A stretch of 6,340 nucleotides of DNA from an uncultured bacterium (GTDB lineage Bacteria > Bacillota_A > Clostridia > Oscillospirales > Oscillospiraceae), in contig CAMEHJ010000072.1 of assembly GCA_945917385.1 (NCBI GenBank), forward strand, positions 1 to 6,340. The letters run 5' to 3'. The notes beneath the pieces were generated by a model. That model saw nothing but the letters and a program-made list of their open reading frames with translations. It did not search any database and was not told the origin of the DNA. Shown piece after piece: positions 1 through 5,940 of the stretch. A program made the position numbers and the translations under genes. The stretch's first letter is position 1. The number at the start of each line of letters is the position of its first letter.

Positions 1-20
1 TGCTGAATAAGGAATGTCAT
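1..20 (-). CDS. Second ABC permease, NupQ-like (5' end only)
   Basis: Only the first six codons (M-T-F-L-I-Q) lie in the window; the gene continues leftwards beyond position 1. The start is well supported. An AAAGGAGG Shine-Dalgarno site (plus-strand 30-37) sits 9 nt upstream of the ATG. The ATG also overlaps the TGA of the preceding permease by 4 bp (ATGA), the same arrangement as the other junction in this operon. The identity as the second permease of a nucleoside importer is inferred from conserved gene order (ATPase, permease, permease) in the NupOPQ/YufOPQ family, not from the six residues. Confidence 0.65.
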
Positions 21-1270
21 TTCTGCGCTCCTCCTTTCGTCTCGGCGGCTGCCGCTTCGGTCTTTGTACTCTCCTTACGCGGCTTTTTGCGGCCGGAGAT
101 CAGCATACGGATGACGAGGGAGAACGCGCTGAGGTAGACGATGGCGGCGATGATAACGTCGGTGATGTACTCGTTATACGCCGTGAGGTTCGTGAGCTGG
201 AGTCCGACGATGTTGAGCATCGCCATGAAGATGCCGGAGAAGATAACGCCGATGGGGTTATTGAGCGCGAGAAGCGCGACGGGGATGCCGTTAAAGCCCG
301 TGGAGGGCAGGGACTGGTAGGTGCTCCAGAAAAACTCCGTGTTGCCGGAGAGGTAGTAGAGCGACGCACCGGCGGCGCTCAGTGCGCCCGCGATTGCCAT
401 GGACAAAACGATGTTGCGCTTGTCGTGGATGCCGGCGTAGCGCGCGGCGTGGCGGTTTGCGCCGCAGGCCTTCAGCTCGTAGCCGAAGGTGGTCTTGCTG
501 ATCATGATGTATACGAGTATCGCCATGACGATTGCCACGAGGATGCCCGCGTTGACCTGAGAGCCGGGGAAGATTTTGTCCAGACCGAGCTTCGTGGTCG
601 CAATGCCTGCGCCGTCCACATAGGTGCCGTCCACAAGTCCGTAGGTGGTTCTGTAAACGTAGCCGGTCTTGGTGCCCTCGACAATGTTTTTGAAATTGCT
701 CTCGTCGAAAAACCAAGTGACGATGTTCGCGGCTATCCAGTTGGTCATGATGCAGGCGAGAACCTCGTTTATGTTAAGAAAGGCTTTGACAAAGCCGGGA
801 ACCGCACCCCAAAGCGCACCCGCGAGCATACCGCCGAAGAAGGCGAGCAGCCACACGACGAAGCCGGGCAGGGCGCCTGCGGGGATGCCGAGCGCGATGG
901 CGAGCGTCGCCATGGTGCCCATGAGGTACTGCCCCGGCGCGCCGATGTTGAAGAGGCCCGCCTTGTTTGCCAGCGCAACGGAGAGACCCGTCATGATGAG
1001 GGGCGTCGCGCGGAAGAGCATATTGCCGATGTTTGCCGAGTTAAAGCCCCAGGTGAGCTGACCTGCGGCGTTGCGCCCGGTGCTGAGAATACCGGCGAAG
1101 ATGAGGCGGATACCGTCCCACGCGCCGGAAACGGAGATAGAGCTTGAAGTCAGTCCGACGATGAGAACCACGATCCCGCCGAACACAAGTCCCGCGAGAA
1201 TACTCAGCAGCGAGGCGACGACCTTTTTCGTGGTGTCCTGCTGCATAAAAGCGGAAAGTCTGCTGTTCAT
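17..1270 (-). CDS. nupP: Nucleoside-type ABC transporter permease (NupP/YufP-like)
   Basis: Integral membrane permease of 417 aa, the usual size for the first permease of BMP-family nucleoside importers (BPD_transp_2 family). Hydrophobic segments alternate along the protein: about 18-40, 85-100, 112-160, 170-188, 240-258, 286-308, 328-356 and 370-391. The family hallmark FNIGAPGQ is at residues 107-114. A cytoplasmic loop, G263 to I281 (motif KACGANRHAARYAGI), fits the ATPase-coupling region of this family. The C-terminus after residue 393 is a charged Lys/Glu/Ala tail. The ATG overlaps the stop of the ATPase gene by 4 bp (ATGA), and AAGGAG lies 11 nt upstream (plus-strand 1282-1287), so translation is probably coupled. 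It should form a heteromeric channel with the next permease. The substrate (nucleosides, guanosine-like in Bacillus NupNOPQ) is inferred from family; a different BMP-family ligand is possible. Confidence 0.9.
   Translation of the reverse strand: MNSRLSAFMQQDTTKKVVASLLSILAGLVFGGIVVLIVGLTSSSISVSGAWDGIRLIFAGILSTGRNAAGQLTWGFNSANIGNMLFRATPLIMTGLSVALANKAGLFNIGAPGQYLMGTMATLAIALGIPAGALPGFVVWLLAFFGGMLAGALWGAVPGFVKAFLNINEVLACIMTNWIAANIVTWFFDESNFKNIVEGTKTGYVYRTTYGLVDGTYVDGAGIATTKLGLDKIFPGSQVNAGILVAIVMAILVYIMISKTTFGYELKACGANRHAARYAGIHDKRNIVLSMAIAGALSAAGASLYYLSGNTEFFWSTYQSLPSTGFNGIPVALLALNNPIGVIFSGIFMAMLNIVGLQLTNLTAYNEYITDVIIAAIVYLSAFSLVIRMLISGRKKPRKESTKTEAAAAETKGGAQK
30..37 (-). promoter_or_regulatory. 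Ribosome binding site for the second permease gene
   Basis: The minus strand reads AAAGGAGG, with a 9-nt spacer to the ATG at position 20. The site lies inside the last codons of the upstream permease gene. It is what makes the truncated downstream gene believable. Confidence 0.7.
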
Positions 1271-2811
1271 ACTCTCGTCGTCTCCTTTCCTGCGCGCTTT
1301 GCGCCGGCCATGTATAGGCCAAGCTCCTGCACGGAGATTTTCTTCGGGTCAAATTCGCCCACGATCTCGCCCTCGTACATGACGAGTATCCTGTCGGACA
1401 GGCTCATGACCTCGTCCAGCTCAAGCGAGACGAGAAGTATCGCCTTGCCGGCGTCGCGCTGTGCGACAAGCTGGCCGTGTATGTATTCTATCGCACCGAC
1501 GTCCAGACCGCGAGTGGGCTGAACGGCGATGATAAGGGGCTTGTCTCTGTCAAGCTCGCGCGCGATGATGGCCTTCTGCTGGTTGCCGCCGGACATACTG
1601 CGCGCCGTCGTCACCGGGCCCTGACCGGAGCGGACGTCGAAGCGGTCGATAAGCGTCTGTGCGTACTCGCGCACTGCTGTCTTTTTGATGAAGCCGCCGG
1701 ACTGGAAGCGCGGCTCTCGGAAGGACTGGAGCACCATGTTCTGCTCAAGCGAGAAGTCGAGCACCAGACCGTGCTTATGCCTGTCCTCTGGGATGTGGCT
1801 CATGCCGAAGCTTCGCGCGGAGATGCTTGCGCGAGAGATATCCTGCGAGCAGAGCGTCACCTTGCCGCTTGACTTTTCAAGTCCGGTAAGGCCGTGGACA
1901 AGCTCCGTCTGGCCGTTGCCGTCGATACCTGCGATGCAGACGATCTCGCCCGCGCGCACCGAGAAGCTCACGTCGTTGACGGCGTTTCTCTTGTGCAGAC
2001 GGGAGGGGACGGAGAAGTGTTCAAGCTTCAAAACCTCGTCCGTGGGCTTTGCCGGTGTTTTGACGACCTCAAGCTGAACCGGGCGGCCGACCATCATGTT
2101 GCTCAGCTCCTGCTTGTTGGTGTCGCAGGTGTTGACGGTGCCGACGTACTTGCCCTTTCTGAGAACCGTAACCCTGTCGGCAACGTCCATGATCTCGTTG
2201 AGCTTGTGGGAGATAAAGAGTATGCTCTTGCCCTCGGCGGCGAAGGCCTTCATCGTGGCCATAAGCTCCTCAATCTCCTGCGGGGTCAGAACCGCGGTCG
2301 GCTCGTCAAAAATAAGGATCTCGTTGTCGCGGTAGAGCATCTTGAGAATTTCGGTCCTCTGCTGCATACCGACGGTGATATCCTCGACCTTTGCGTCAAG
2401 ATCGACCTGCAAGCCGTATTTCTCGGACAGCGCCTGAACCTTTTTGCGGGCCTCCTTCTTGCTGAGAAAGCCCATCTTCGTTGTCTCCGCGCCGAGGATG
2501 ATGTTGTCGAGCACGGTGAACACATCGACAAGCTTGAAGTGCTGGTGCACCATGCCGATGTTCAGCGCCGTGGCGTCGTTGGGGTTGTTTATCTTTACAA
2601 CCTCGCCGTTTTTAAGAATCTGACCTTCCTCCGGCTGGTAAAGCCCGAACAGAACGCTCATCAGTGTGGACTTGCCCGCGCCGTTTTCACCGAGCAGCGC
2701 GTGGATTTCTCCGCGCCTGAGCTGAAGCGTAATGTCGTCGTTTGCCTTGATGCCGGGGAACTCTTTCGTAATATGAAGCATCTCTATTACATACTGGGAA
2801 GAGCCGTCCAT
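1267..2811 (-). CDS. nupO: Nucleoside-type ABC importer ATPase with two nucleotide-binding domains (NupO/YufO-like)
   Basis: Cytoplasmic ATPase of 514 aa with two fused ABC domains, as in NupO/YufO and RbsA-type proteins. Domain 1 has Walker A GENGAGKST (41-49), Q-loop Q90, the signature variant TVGMQQ (146-151), Walker B ILIFDE (165-170) and H-loop H202. Domain 2 has a degenerate Walker A, GIDGNGQTE (295-303), a full signature SMSGGNQQ (405-412), Walker B ending in Gln (LIIAVQ, 426-431), and SLELDEV where a switch histidine would be. As I recall, this asymmetry is normal for the family, so one ATP site probably does most of the hydrolysis. The start gives the family-typical N-terminus (VIEMLHITKEFPGIKANDDI); only a weak AGGTG (2816-2820) precedes the ATG. 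It is the first gene of the operon and overlaps the permease gene by 4 bp. No bmpA-like binding-protein gene lies upstream in the window. Confidence 0.93.
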   Translation of the reverse strand: MDGSSQYVIEMLHITKEFPGIKANDDITLQLRRGEIHALLGENGAGKSTLMSVLFGLYQPEEGQILKNGEVVKINNPNDATALNIGMVHQHFKLVDVFTVLDNIILGAETTKMGFLSKKEARKKVQALSEKYGLQVDLDAKVEDITVGMQQRTEILKMLYRDNEILIFDEPTAVLTPQEIEELMATMKAFAAEGKSILFISHKLNEIMDVADRVTVLRKGKYVGTVNTCDTNKQELSNMMVGRPVQLEVVKTPAKPTDEVLKLEHFSVPSRLHKRNAVNDVSFSVRAGEIVCIAGIDGNGQTELVHGLTGLEKSSGKVTLCSQDISRASISARSFGMSHIPEDRHKHGLVLDFSLEQNMVLQSFREPRFQSGGFIKKTAVREYAQTLIDRFDVRSGQGPVTTARSMSGGNQQKAIIARELDRDKPLIIAVQPTRGLDVGAIEYIHGQLVAQRDAGKAILLVSLELDEVMSLSDRILVMYEGEIVGEFDPKKISVQELGLYMAGAKRAGKETTRV

Positions 2812-2870
2812 GCCGCACCTGCTTTCTGTGTTGTGATAGGGGGGTGATGTTTTGCGTATATATCGGAATT

Positions 2871-2899
2871 ATTATAGATTATCGCGCGGAGAAATGCAA
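2871..2899 (-). promoter_or_regulatory. Candidate sigma-A promoter of the nucleoside importer operon
   Basis: On the minus strand, TTGCAT (2899-2894) is followed after exactly 17 bp by a perfect TATAAT (2876-2871). Transcription would start near 2864, leaving a leader of about 53 nt before the ATG at 2811. That is too short for a known purine riboswitch. The -35 matches consensus at only three of six positions, so the -10 carries most of the support. A 7-bp inverted repeat, GCGGAGA (2886-2892) and TCTCCGC (2912-2918), has its left arm just inside the -35 and could be an operator. Confidence 0.5.
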
Positions 2900-2960
2900 G
2901 AATATTGAATCTCTCCGCCGCCGGAAATATTCCCAAAGTATTAATAATGCTTAAATTCGA

Positions 2961-2989
2961 TTGAAAGAATTTCCGCGTCGGGCTATAAT
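2961..2989 (+). promoter_or_regulatory. Strong sigma-A promoter of the lysozyme-domain gene
   Basis: TTGAAA (2961-2966; five of six consensus bases) is separated by 17 bp from a perfect TATAAT (2984-2989). The predicted start is near 2996, giving a short leader of about 24 nt before the ATG at 3020. It diverges from the importer promoter; the two -10 boxes are about 110 bp apart. This is the best promoter in the window by consensus match, so the gene is probably expressed in vegetative cells rather than only under an alternative sigma factor. Confidence 0.75.
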
Positions 2990-3004
2990 GAAAAGAACAA
3001 TACC

Positions 3005-3014
3005 GGAGGGAGGG
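3005..3014 (+). promoter_or_regulatory. Double Shine-Dalgarno site of the lysozyme-domain gene
   Basis: The run GGAGGGAGGG contains two overlapping GGAGG cores: 3005-3009 (10-nt spacer) and 3009-3013 (6-nt spacer) before the ATG at 3020. The second has near-ideal spacing and fixes the start codon. Confidence 0.7.
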
Positions 3015-3019
3015 ACGCA

Positions 3020-4282
3020 ATGAAACGGCACATGGCTGCAAAGAACCTGATATCGGCGCTCTGCGCCGTGCTTTTGCTGTGCGCTCTGCCCCTGCCCTGC
3101 GCGAGAGCCATCGGCGGCGAGGGCATCTCGCCGGACGGCCGCAGCCCCGGCAGGTCGGTGATAACCTACGTCCCCGGCATGGCAGAGGCATCGGGCAGCT
3201 CCGCTTCGTCCGAACCGCTGAGTCGCCCTTCTGCGGCATCAACCGAGCTTGAGCCTGCGGAGAAGGTGGCGGCGGAGTTTCTGCGCAGCGAGCTGAAATT
3301 AAACAGCGCCGCGATTGCCGGCATCCTCGCCAACATCTCAAGGGAATCAAACTTTGACCCCGCCACCGTGGGCGACGAGGGTGAGTCCTTCGGCCTGTGC
3401 CAGTGGCGCGACCGGCGGCGGGACAGGCTGCTTGCCTACTGTGAGATGCGCTCGCTGGACGTGACCACGATGTCGGCGCAGCTTGCGTTTCTCAGGGACG
3501 AGCTGAGGGACTTTTATCCCGATACCCTTGCCTCCCTTGAGGGCTGCCGGGACAGCGCTGCCGGCGCGATAAATGCCGCCGTGACCTTCTGCAAATACTA
3601 CGAGACCCCGAAGCAGCTCTATACCGAGACGCAGGCGCGAAGCAGCCTTGCCTCGGAGAAGTATTACGACAAGGTCTCAAGATACGCCGGCGCGGAGCTG
3701 CCGGTGTCGCAGATACAGGCGGAGCTTATTTCCGCGGACTTTCTGCGAAACGAGCTGGGCTTCAATAACGCGGCGACGGCGGGTGTGCTCGCGAACATCA
3801 TGGATGAGTCCGCCTTCAACCCCAAGGCGCTCGGCGACAGCGGAAAGGCGTTCGGGCTTTGCCAGTGGACCGGCTCGCGGCTTGAGTCGTTTTCGCGGTT
3901 CTGTCTGCGCGAGGGGCTTGACAGGGAATCGCTCTACGCTCAGCTCCGCTTCATAAAGTACGAGCTTGAAAACGGCTATTCCTTCGTTGCGGAAAAGCTG
4001 AAGGAATGCCCCGACAGCGCGGAGGGGGCGCTCGCCGCCGCGAAAATCTTCTGCTCCGGATACGAGGTGCCGAAAAACCTCAGCGCGGCGCTGAAGCTTC
4101 GCAATAAATACGCCGAGAAGGCTTACTACCCGATGCTCGAAACCCCGCTTGAGACGACGGAATTTCTGCACAGTATGGCAGCGCGCGCCTCGGACTTCCT
4201 CGCCGGACAGAAAAAAGGCAGCGACTGCCCCGAATCGCTGGAGGAAAAGCTCCTCGACGGCGAGGGTATAAAAATTTATTGA
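3020..4282 (+). CDS. Secreted protein with two tandem phage-tail-lysozyme-like domains
   Basis: 420 aa, probably a secreted peptidoglycan hydrolase. Residues 1-30 are a signal peptide: MKR start, hydrophobic core about 10-25, likely cleavage after ARA at 28-30. Residues 31-80 are a Ser/Pro/Ala-rich linker. Two lysozyme-like domains follow, about 81-222 and 235-376, resembling the phage tail lysozyme family (Phage_lysozyme2). Each has ANI-x-x-ES-x-F with a presumed catalytic Glu (E109, E263) and FGLCQW (124-129, 278-283). The copies align without a gap at an offset of exactly 154 residues, with about 60 of 140 positions identical by hand count. Both keep four cysteines (127/141/176/191 and 281/295/330/345). 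The tail after 376 is polar with no recognised domain. The gene has its own promoter and converges on the M14 peptidase gene. There are no phage genes nearby, so it reads as a host gene. Muramidase activity is inferred from family. Confidence 0.8.
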   Translation: MKRHMAAKNLISALCAVLLLCALPLPCARAIGGEGISPDGRSPGRSVITYVPGMAEASGSSASSEPLSRPSAASTELEPAEKVAAEFLRSELKLNSAAIAGILANISRESNFDPATVGDEGESFGLCQWRDRRRDRLLAYCEMRSLDVTTMSAQLAFLRDELRDFYPDTLASLEGCRDSAAGAINAAVTFCKYYETPKQLYTETQARSSLASEKYYDKVSRYAGAELPVSQIQAELISADFLRNELGFNNAATAGVLANIMDESAFNPKALGDSGKAFGLCQWTGSRLESFSRFCLREGLDRESLYAQLRFIKYELENGYSFVAEKLKECPDSAEGALAAAKIFCSGYEVPKNLSAALKLRNKYAEKAYYPMLETPLETTEFLHSMAARASDFLAGQKKGSDCPESLEEKLLDGEGIKIY

Positions 4283-4289
4283 TTATAAT

Positions 4290-4325
4290 GTAGGAAAAGC
4301 AGGTCGGGTGACCTGCTTTTCCTAC
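4290..4325. terminator. Bidirectional intrinsic terminator shared by two convergent genes
   Basis: This is a perfect 16-bp inverted repeat: GTAGGAAAAGCAGGTC (4290-4305) and its exact complement (4310-4325), around a 4-nt loop GGGT. The core GC-containing stem GCAGGTC is flanked by A4 on one side and T4 on the other, so each strand has a U-tract after the hairpin core. It lies 7 bp after the TGA of the lysozyme-domain gene. On the other strand it overlaps the TAG stop (4322-4324) of the M14 peptidase gene, so it serves both genes. Confidence 0.9.
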
Positions 4326-5599
4326 GTCAGAACCGCACCGAGGGTGAGTATCCCGAGGTTCTGACGGTAGATGCCGTCAAACTGCTCTATCGGCAGCGGG
4401 TTCACTCCAAGCCCGGCCTCTATCGTATAGCCGGGGCGGTTAAAGTCCTGAATAAACCAGTCCTTGTACCCGGCAAAGCCGGAGGCATAGGGCGTTTCCT
4501 CCGCGCTGTACCCGGAGACGGAGGAAAATACGCGCGCGATATCGGTGCTGCCGACGGGCATATAGTCGAGAAAGCGCCAGTAAATGACCTCGCCCTGCGT
4601 GTGATAGGCAAGCACCAGCGCGGGGTCGAATTTCTTCGTGTCGTCGTACATGGCTCTGCTTTCGGGCGCAGAGAGCACCGCCTCCCCGACGAAGTCCGCA
4701 GGCGCGGGGGACACTATCCCCTGCGCGTATTTTATCTCCCTCGCCTGCTCCCACCCGGCGGGATACTGCAAATTCAGATCCACCCCGCTTATATTCGCCT
4801 TCCAGCCTGAGGGGAACGAAAACTGCGCATACTGCGCCGCGATATCAAGCGCCCTGTCGTAGAAGCTCCCGCGCGTCAGCTCACCCGTCACAAGGTCAAT
4901 GCCGTCCGGATTCACTGCGGGGACGACGCGGATGCTCGCGTAGGCGAGGATGTTCGCGGCACTGATGCCGAATATCGTGCCGCCTGATGCGCTTGCCGCC
5001 GAAAGCTCCTCCGTGAATTTGAAAAGCAGCGGCGTCGTTATCCATTCATTCGCGTGGTGAGAGGCGTTATACATGACGCGGTTCGCGCCGTGCCCGCGCG
5101 TCATGCTCCAGATGCTGCGCCCCATGACGCTTCTGCCGATTTCCTCCGTGCGAAGAAAGGGATAGCGCGCGGACAGTCCCCTCACGCAGTATTCGACGAG
5201 CGCGCTGCTCCACGCGATGTCCGTCGGCACCACGTCAAAGGGCAGGGGGATCACGAGCGGCGCGCCGTGGCGCAGATTCAGCTCGTCAACGCCGGGGTTT
5301 GCGGTTCTTATCGCCTCGATTCCGACGCCGAACTCCGACGCCAGCTTGCCGAAGGTGTCTCCCGGAGATATACGATGTACGACATAGCCCACATACCACG
5401 GCAAAAGCCGCTGGTGCGTGAGCGTGCCCGCGACGCCGTCCGGCACAAGACCGCGGCTCTCCTGAAAGCGGATGAGCGCGTCCCGTGTCGCATTGCCGAA
5501 TATGCCGTCCTTATCGAGTGGGCCGAAGCCCGCGCGGTTCAGCGCAAGCTGAAGCTGCTGTACCGCGGGGCCGGTGCTGCCCTGCCGCAAAATTCTCAT
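4322..5599 (-). CDS. M14 zinc peptidase with peptidoglycan-binding and LysM domains, probable gamma-D-glutamyl-diamino acid peptidase
   Basis: 425 aa from the chosen start. Domains in order: PG_binding_1-like repeat (about 7-65, GIFGNATRDALIRFQ), LysM (about 72-118, ISPGDTFGKLASEFGV to LVIP), and M14 zinc carboxypeptidase fold (about 130-425). Visible active-site residues are the HxxE zinc pair H182 and E185 (HHANEW), third ligand H333 (AYHTQG), substrate-pocket motifs NPDG (230-233) and DLNLQYP (274-280), and general base E394 (YTIEAG). This layout matches Bacillus endopeptidase I/YqgT-type enzymes, which cut the gamma-D-Glu to diaminopimelate bond in wall stem peptides. There is no signal peptide, as in those enzymes, so it may act in the cytoplasm, the mother cell or after lysis. 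I chose ATG at 5599 because GGAGGG (5606-5611) is 6 nt upstream. ATG 5605 abuts the RBS, and a start at 5755 would overlap the divergent promoter and add 52 non-domain residues. Confidence 0.87.
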   Translation of the reverse strand: MRILRQGSTGPAVQQLQLALNRAGFGPLDKDGIFGNATRDALIRFQESRGLVPDGVAGTLTHQRLLPWYVGYVVHRISPGDTFGKLASEFGVGIEAIRTANPGVDELNLRHGAPLVIPLPFDVVPTDIAWSSALVEYCVRGLSARYPFLRTEEIGRSVMGRSIWSMTRGHGANRVMYNASHHANEWITTPLLFKFTEELSAASASGGTIFGISAANILAYASIRVVPAVNPDGIDLVTGELTRGSFYDRALDIAAQYAQFSFPSGWKANISGVDLNLQYPAGWEQAREIKYAQGIVSPAPADFVGEAVLSAPESRAMYDDTKKFDPALVLAYHTQGEVIYWRFLDYMPVGSTDIARVFSSVSGYSAEETPYASGFAGYKDWFIQDFNRPGYTIEAGLGVNPLPIEQFDGIYRQNLGILTLGAVLT

Positions 5600-5605
5600 C
5601 CTCAT

Positions 5606-5611
5606 CCCTCC
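5606..5611 (-). promoter_or_regulatory. Ribosome binding site that decides the M14 peptidase start
   Basis: The minus strand reads GGAGGG immediately before two in-frame ATGs. The first (5605) has no spacer; the second (5599) has a 6-nt spacer and starts MRILRQGSTG. The second is therefore the likely start. Confidence 0.7.
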
Positions 5612-5629
5612 GTGTTTATAGTACGACAC

Positions 5630-5658
5630 ATTATATTTTACACGTATGGGCGCTATTA
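5630..5658 (-). promoter_or_regulatory. Weak candidate promoter of the M14 peptidase gene
   Basis: The minus strand has a perfect TATAAT (5635-5630), 30 bp upstream of the ATG at 5599. The hexamer 17 bp further upstream (TAATAG, 5658-5653) matches the -35 consensus poorly. I found no convincing SigE, SigF, SigG or SigK element, though a sporulation sigma factor would fit the enzyme family. Transcription may need an activator. Confidence 0.35.
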
Positions 5659-5669
5659 CCGCAAAAATC

Positions 5670-5698
5670 CGGACACGACCTGCCGGCGGTGATATAAT
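5670..5698 (+). promoter_or_regulatory. Extended -10 promoter in front of a broken gene
   Basis: CGGACA (5670-5675; four of six consensus bases) is separated by 17 bp from a perfect TATAAT (5693-5698). TGA directly precedes the -10, making an extended TGnTATAAT element. The predicted start is near 5705. The AAGGGG ribosome binding site (5719-5724) and ATG (5732) follow at normal distances. The promoter appears intact although the gene behind it is not. Confidence 0.6.
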
Positions 5699-5731
5699 TT
5701 TTCCGCGAAAAGAAATATAAGGGGAACGAAA

Positions 5732-5811
5732 ATGAAAAAATCTCCGCTGCCGCACTGTGCGCGGTCTTTATGCTGAGCGTCAGCGAGGCGCCGTCGGCAT
5801 CCGTCCGGTGA
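5732..5811 (+). pseudogene. Remnant of a secreted-protein gene (signal peptide only, frameshifted)
   Basis: After an intact promoter and an AAGGGG site with a 7-nt spacer, the ATG at 5732 opens a frame that ends after 14 codons (TGA 5774-5776). Just after the ATG is a run of six A (5735-5740). If the run is read one base longer, the frame becomes MKK followed by ISAAALCAVFMLSVSEAP and stops at 5809-5811, 26 codons in all. That is a textbook signal peptide: basic start, hydrophobic core, small residues near the cleavage point. A cysteine (C9 of the restored peptide) lies in the core but there is no clear lipobox. Nothing protein-like follows, so the mature part appears deleted. Alternatives are a very short secreted peptide with a sequencing error in the A-run, or chance. 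What the lost protein did cannot be said. Confidence 0.5.
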
Positions 5812-5853
5812 TACGGATAAGTCCGTAAGCTCCCCTGATACTTAGTATTTTTT
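5812..5853 (+). terminator. Possible weak terminator after the gene remnant
   Basis: TACGGA (5812-5817) and TCCGTA (5822-5827) form a perfect 6-bp stem with a TAAG loop, but no T-run follows directly. A second, very short stem, ATAC (5838-5841) with GTAT (5845-5848), runs into six T (5848-5853). Together they could end transcription from the 5670-5698 promoter before the next promoter. Each alone is weak. Confidence 0.25.
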
Positions 5854-5905
5854 AATAAGTTAACACAGCGGATTTACTGCAAAACTTACAAACATTATTC
5901 TGTGC

Positions 5906-5934
5906 TTGCCGCAATATACTTTGTAGTATATAAT
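5906..5934 (+). promoter_or_regulatory. Promoter with overlapping palindrome upstream of the sugar-importer ATPase gene
   Basis: TTGCCG (5906-5911; four of six consensus bases), a 17-bp spacer and a perfect TATAAT (5929-5934) predict a start near 5941. A perfect 7-bp inverted repeat, ATATACT (5914-5920) and AGTATAT (5925-5931) around TTGT, fills most of the spacer and enters the -10. A second inverted repeat, GTATA (5926-5930) and TATAC (5936-5940), straddles the -10. A repressor bound here would block RNA polymerase, so an operator is plausible; the regulator is unknown. Confidence 0.55.
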
Positions 5935-5940
5935 GTATAC

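Noticed and set aside
14..1147. Plus-strand open frame of 377 codons opposite the permease gene
   Set aside because: Antisense shadow of a well-identified membrane protein. Its translation is charged, low in hydrophobic order and matches no family.
1894..2847. Plus-strand open frame of 317 codons opposite the ATPase gene
   Set aside because: Antisense of a gene with all ABC motifs in place; the long frame results from GC-rich codon use.
2812..2870. Purine or other riboswitch upstream of the nucleoside importer
   Set aside because: The predicted leader is only about 53 nt and shows no conserved riboswitch core.
2787..3350. Minus-strand open frame spanning the divergent promoter region
   Set aside because: It crosses both promoters and the lysozyme-gene start and has an Arg/Pro/Ser-rich shadow composition.
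3020..4282. Prophage origin of the phage-tail-lysozyme-like gene
   Set aside because: It has a signal peptide, its own housekeeping-type promoter and no phage structural or integrase genes in the window; GC content looks like its neighbours'.
4284..4289. TATAAT between the lysozyme gene stop and the terminator
   Set aside because: No -35 partner was noted, and transcription would run straight into the terminator hairpin.
5054..5692. Plus-strand open frame of 212 codons opposite the M14 peptidase gene
   Set aside because: Antisense to a gene with clear zinc-site motifs; no domain and no good RBS.
5600..5755. Longer N-terminus for the M14 peptidase from ATG 5755
   Set aside because: The extra 52 residues carry no domain or signal peptide, would cover the gene's own promoter and RBS, and overlap the divergent relic promoter.
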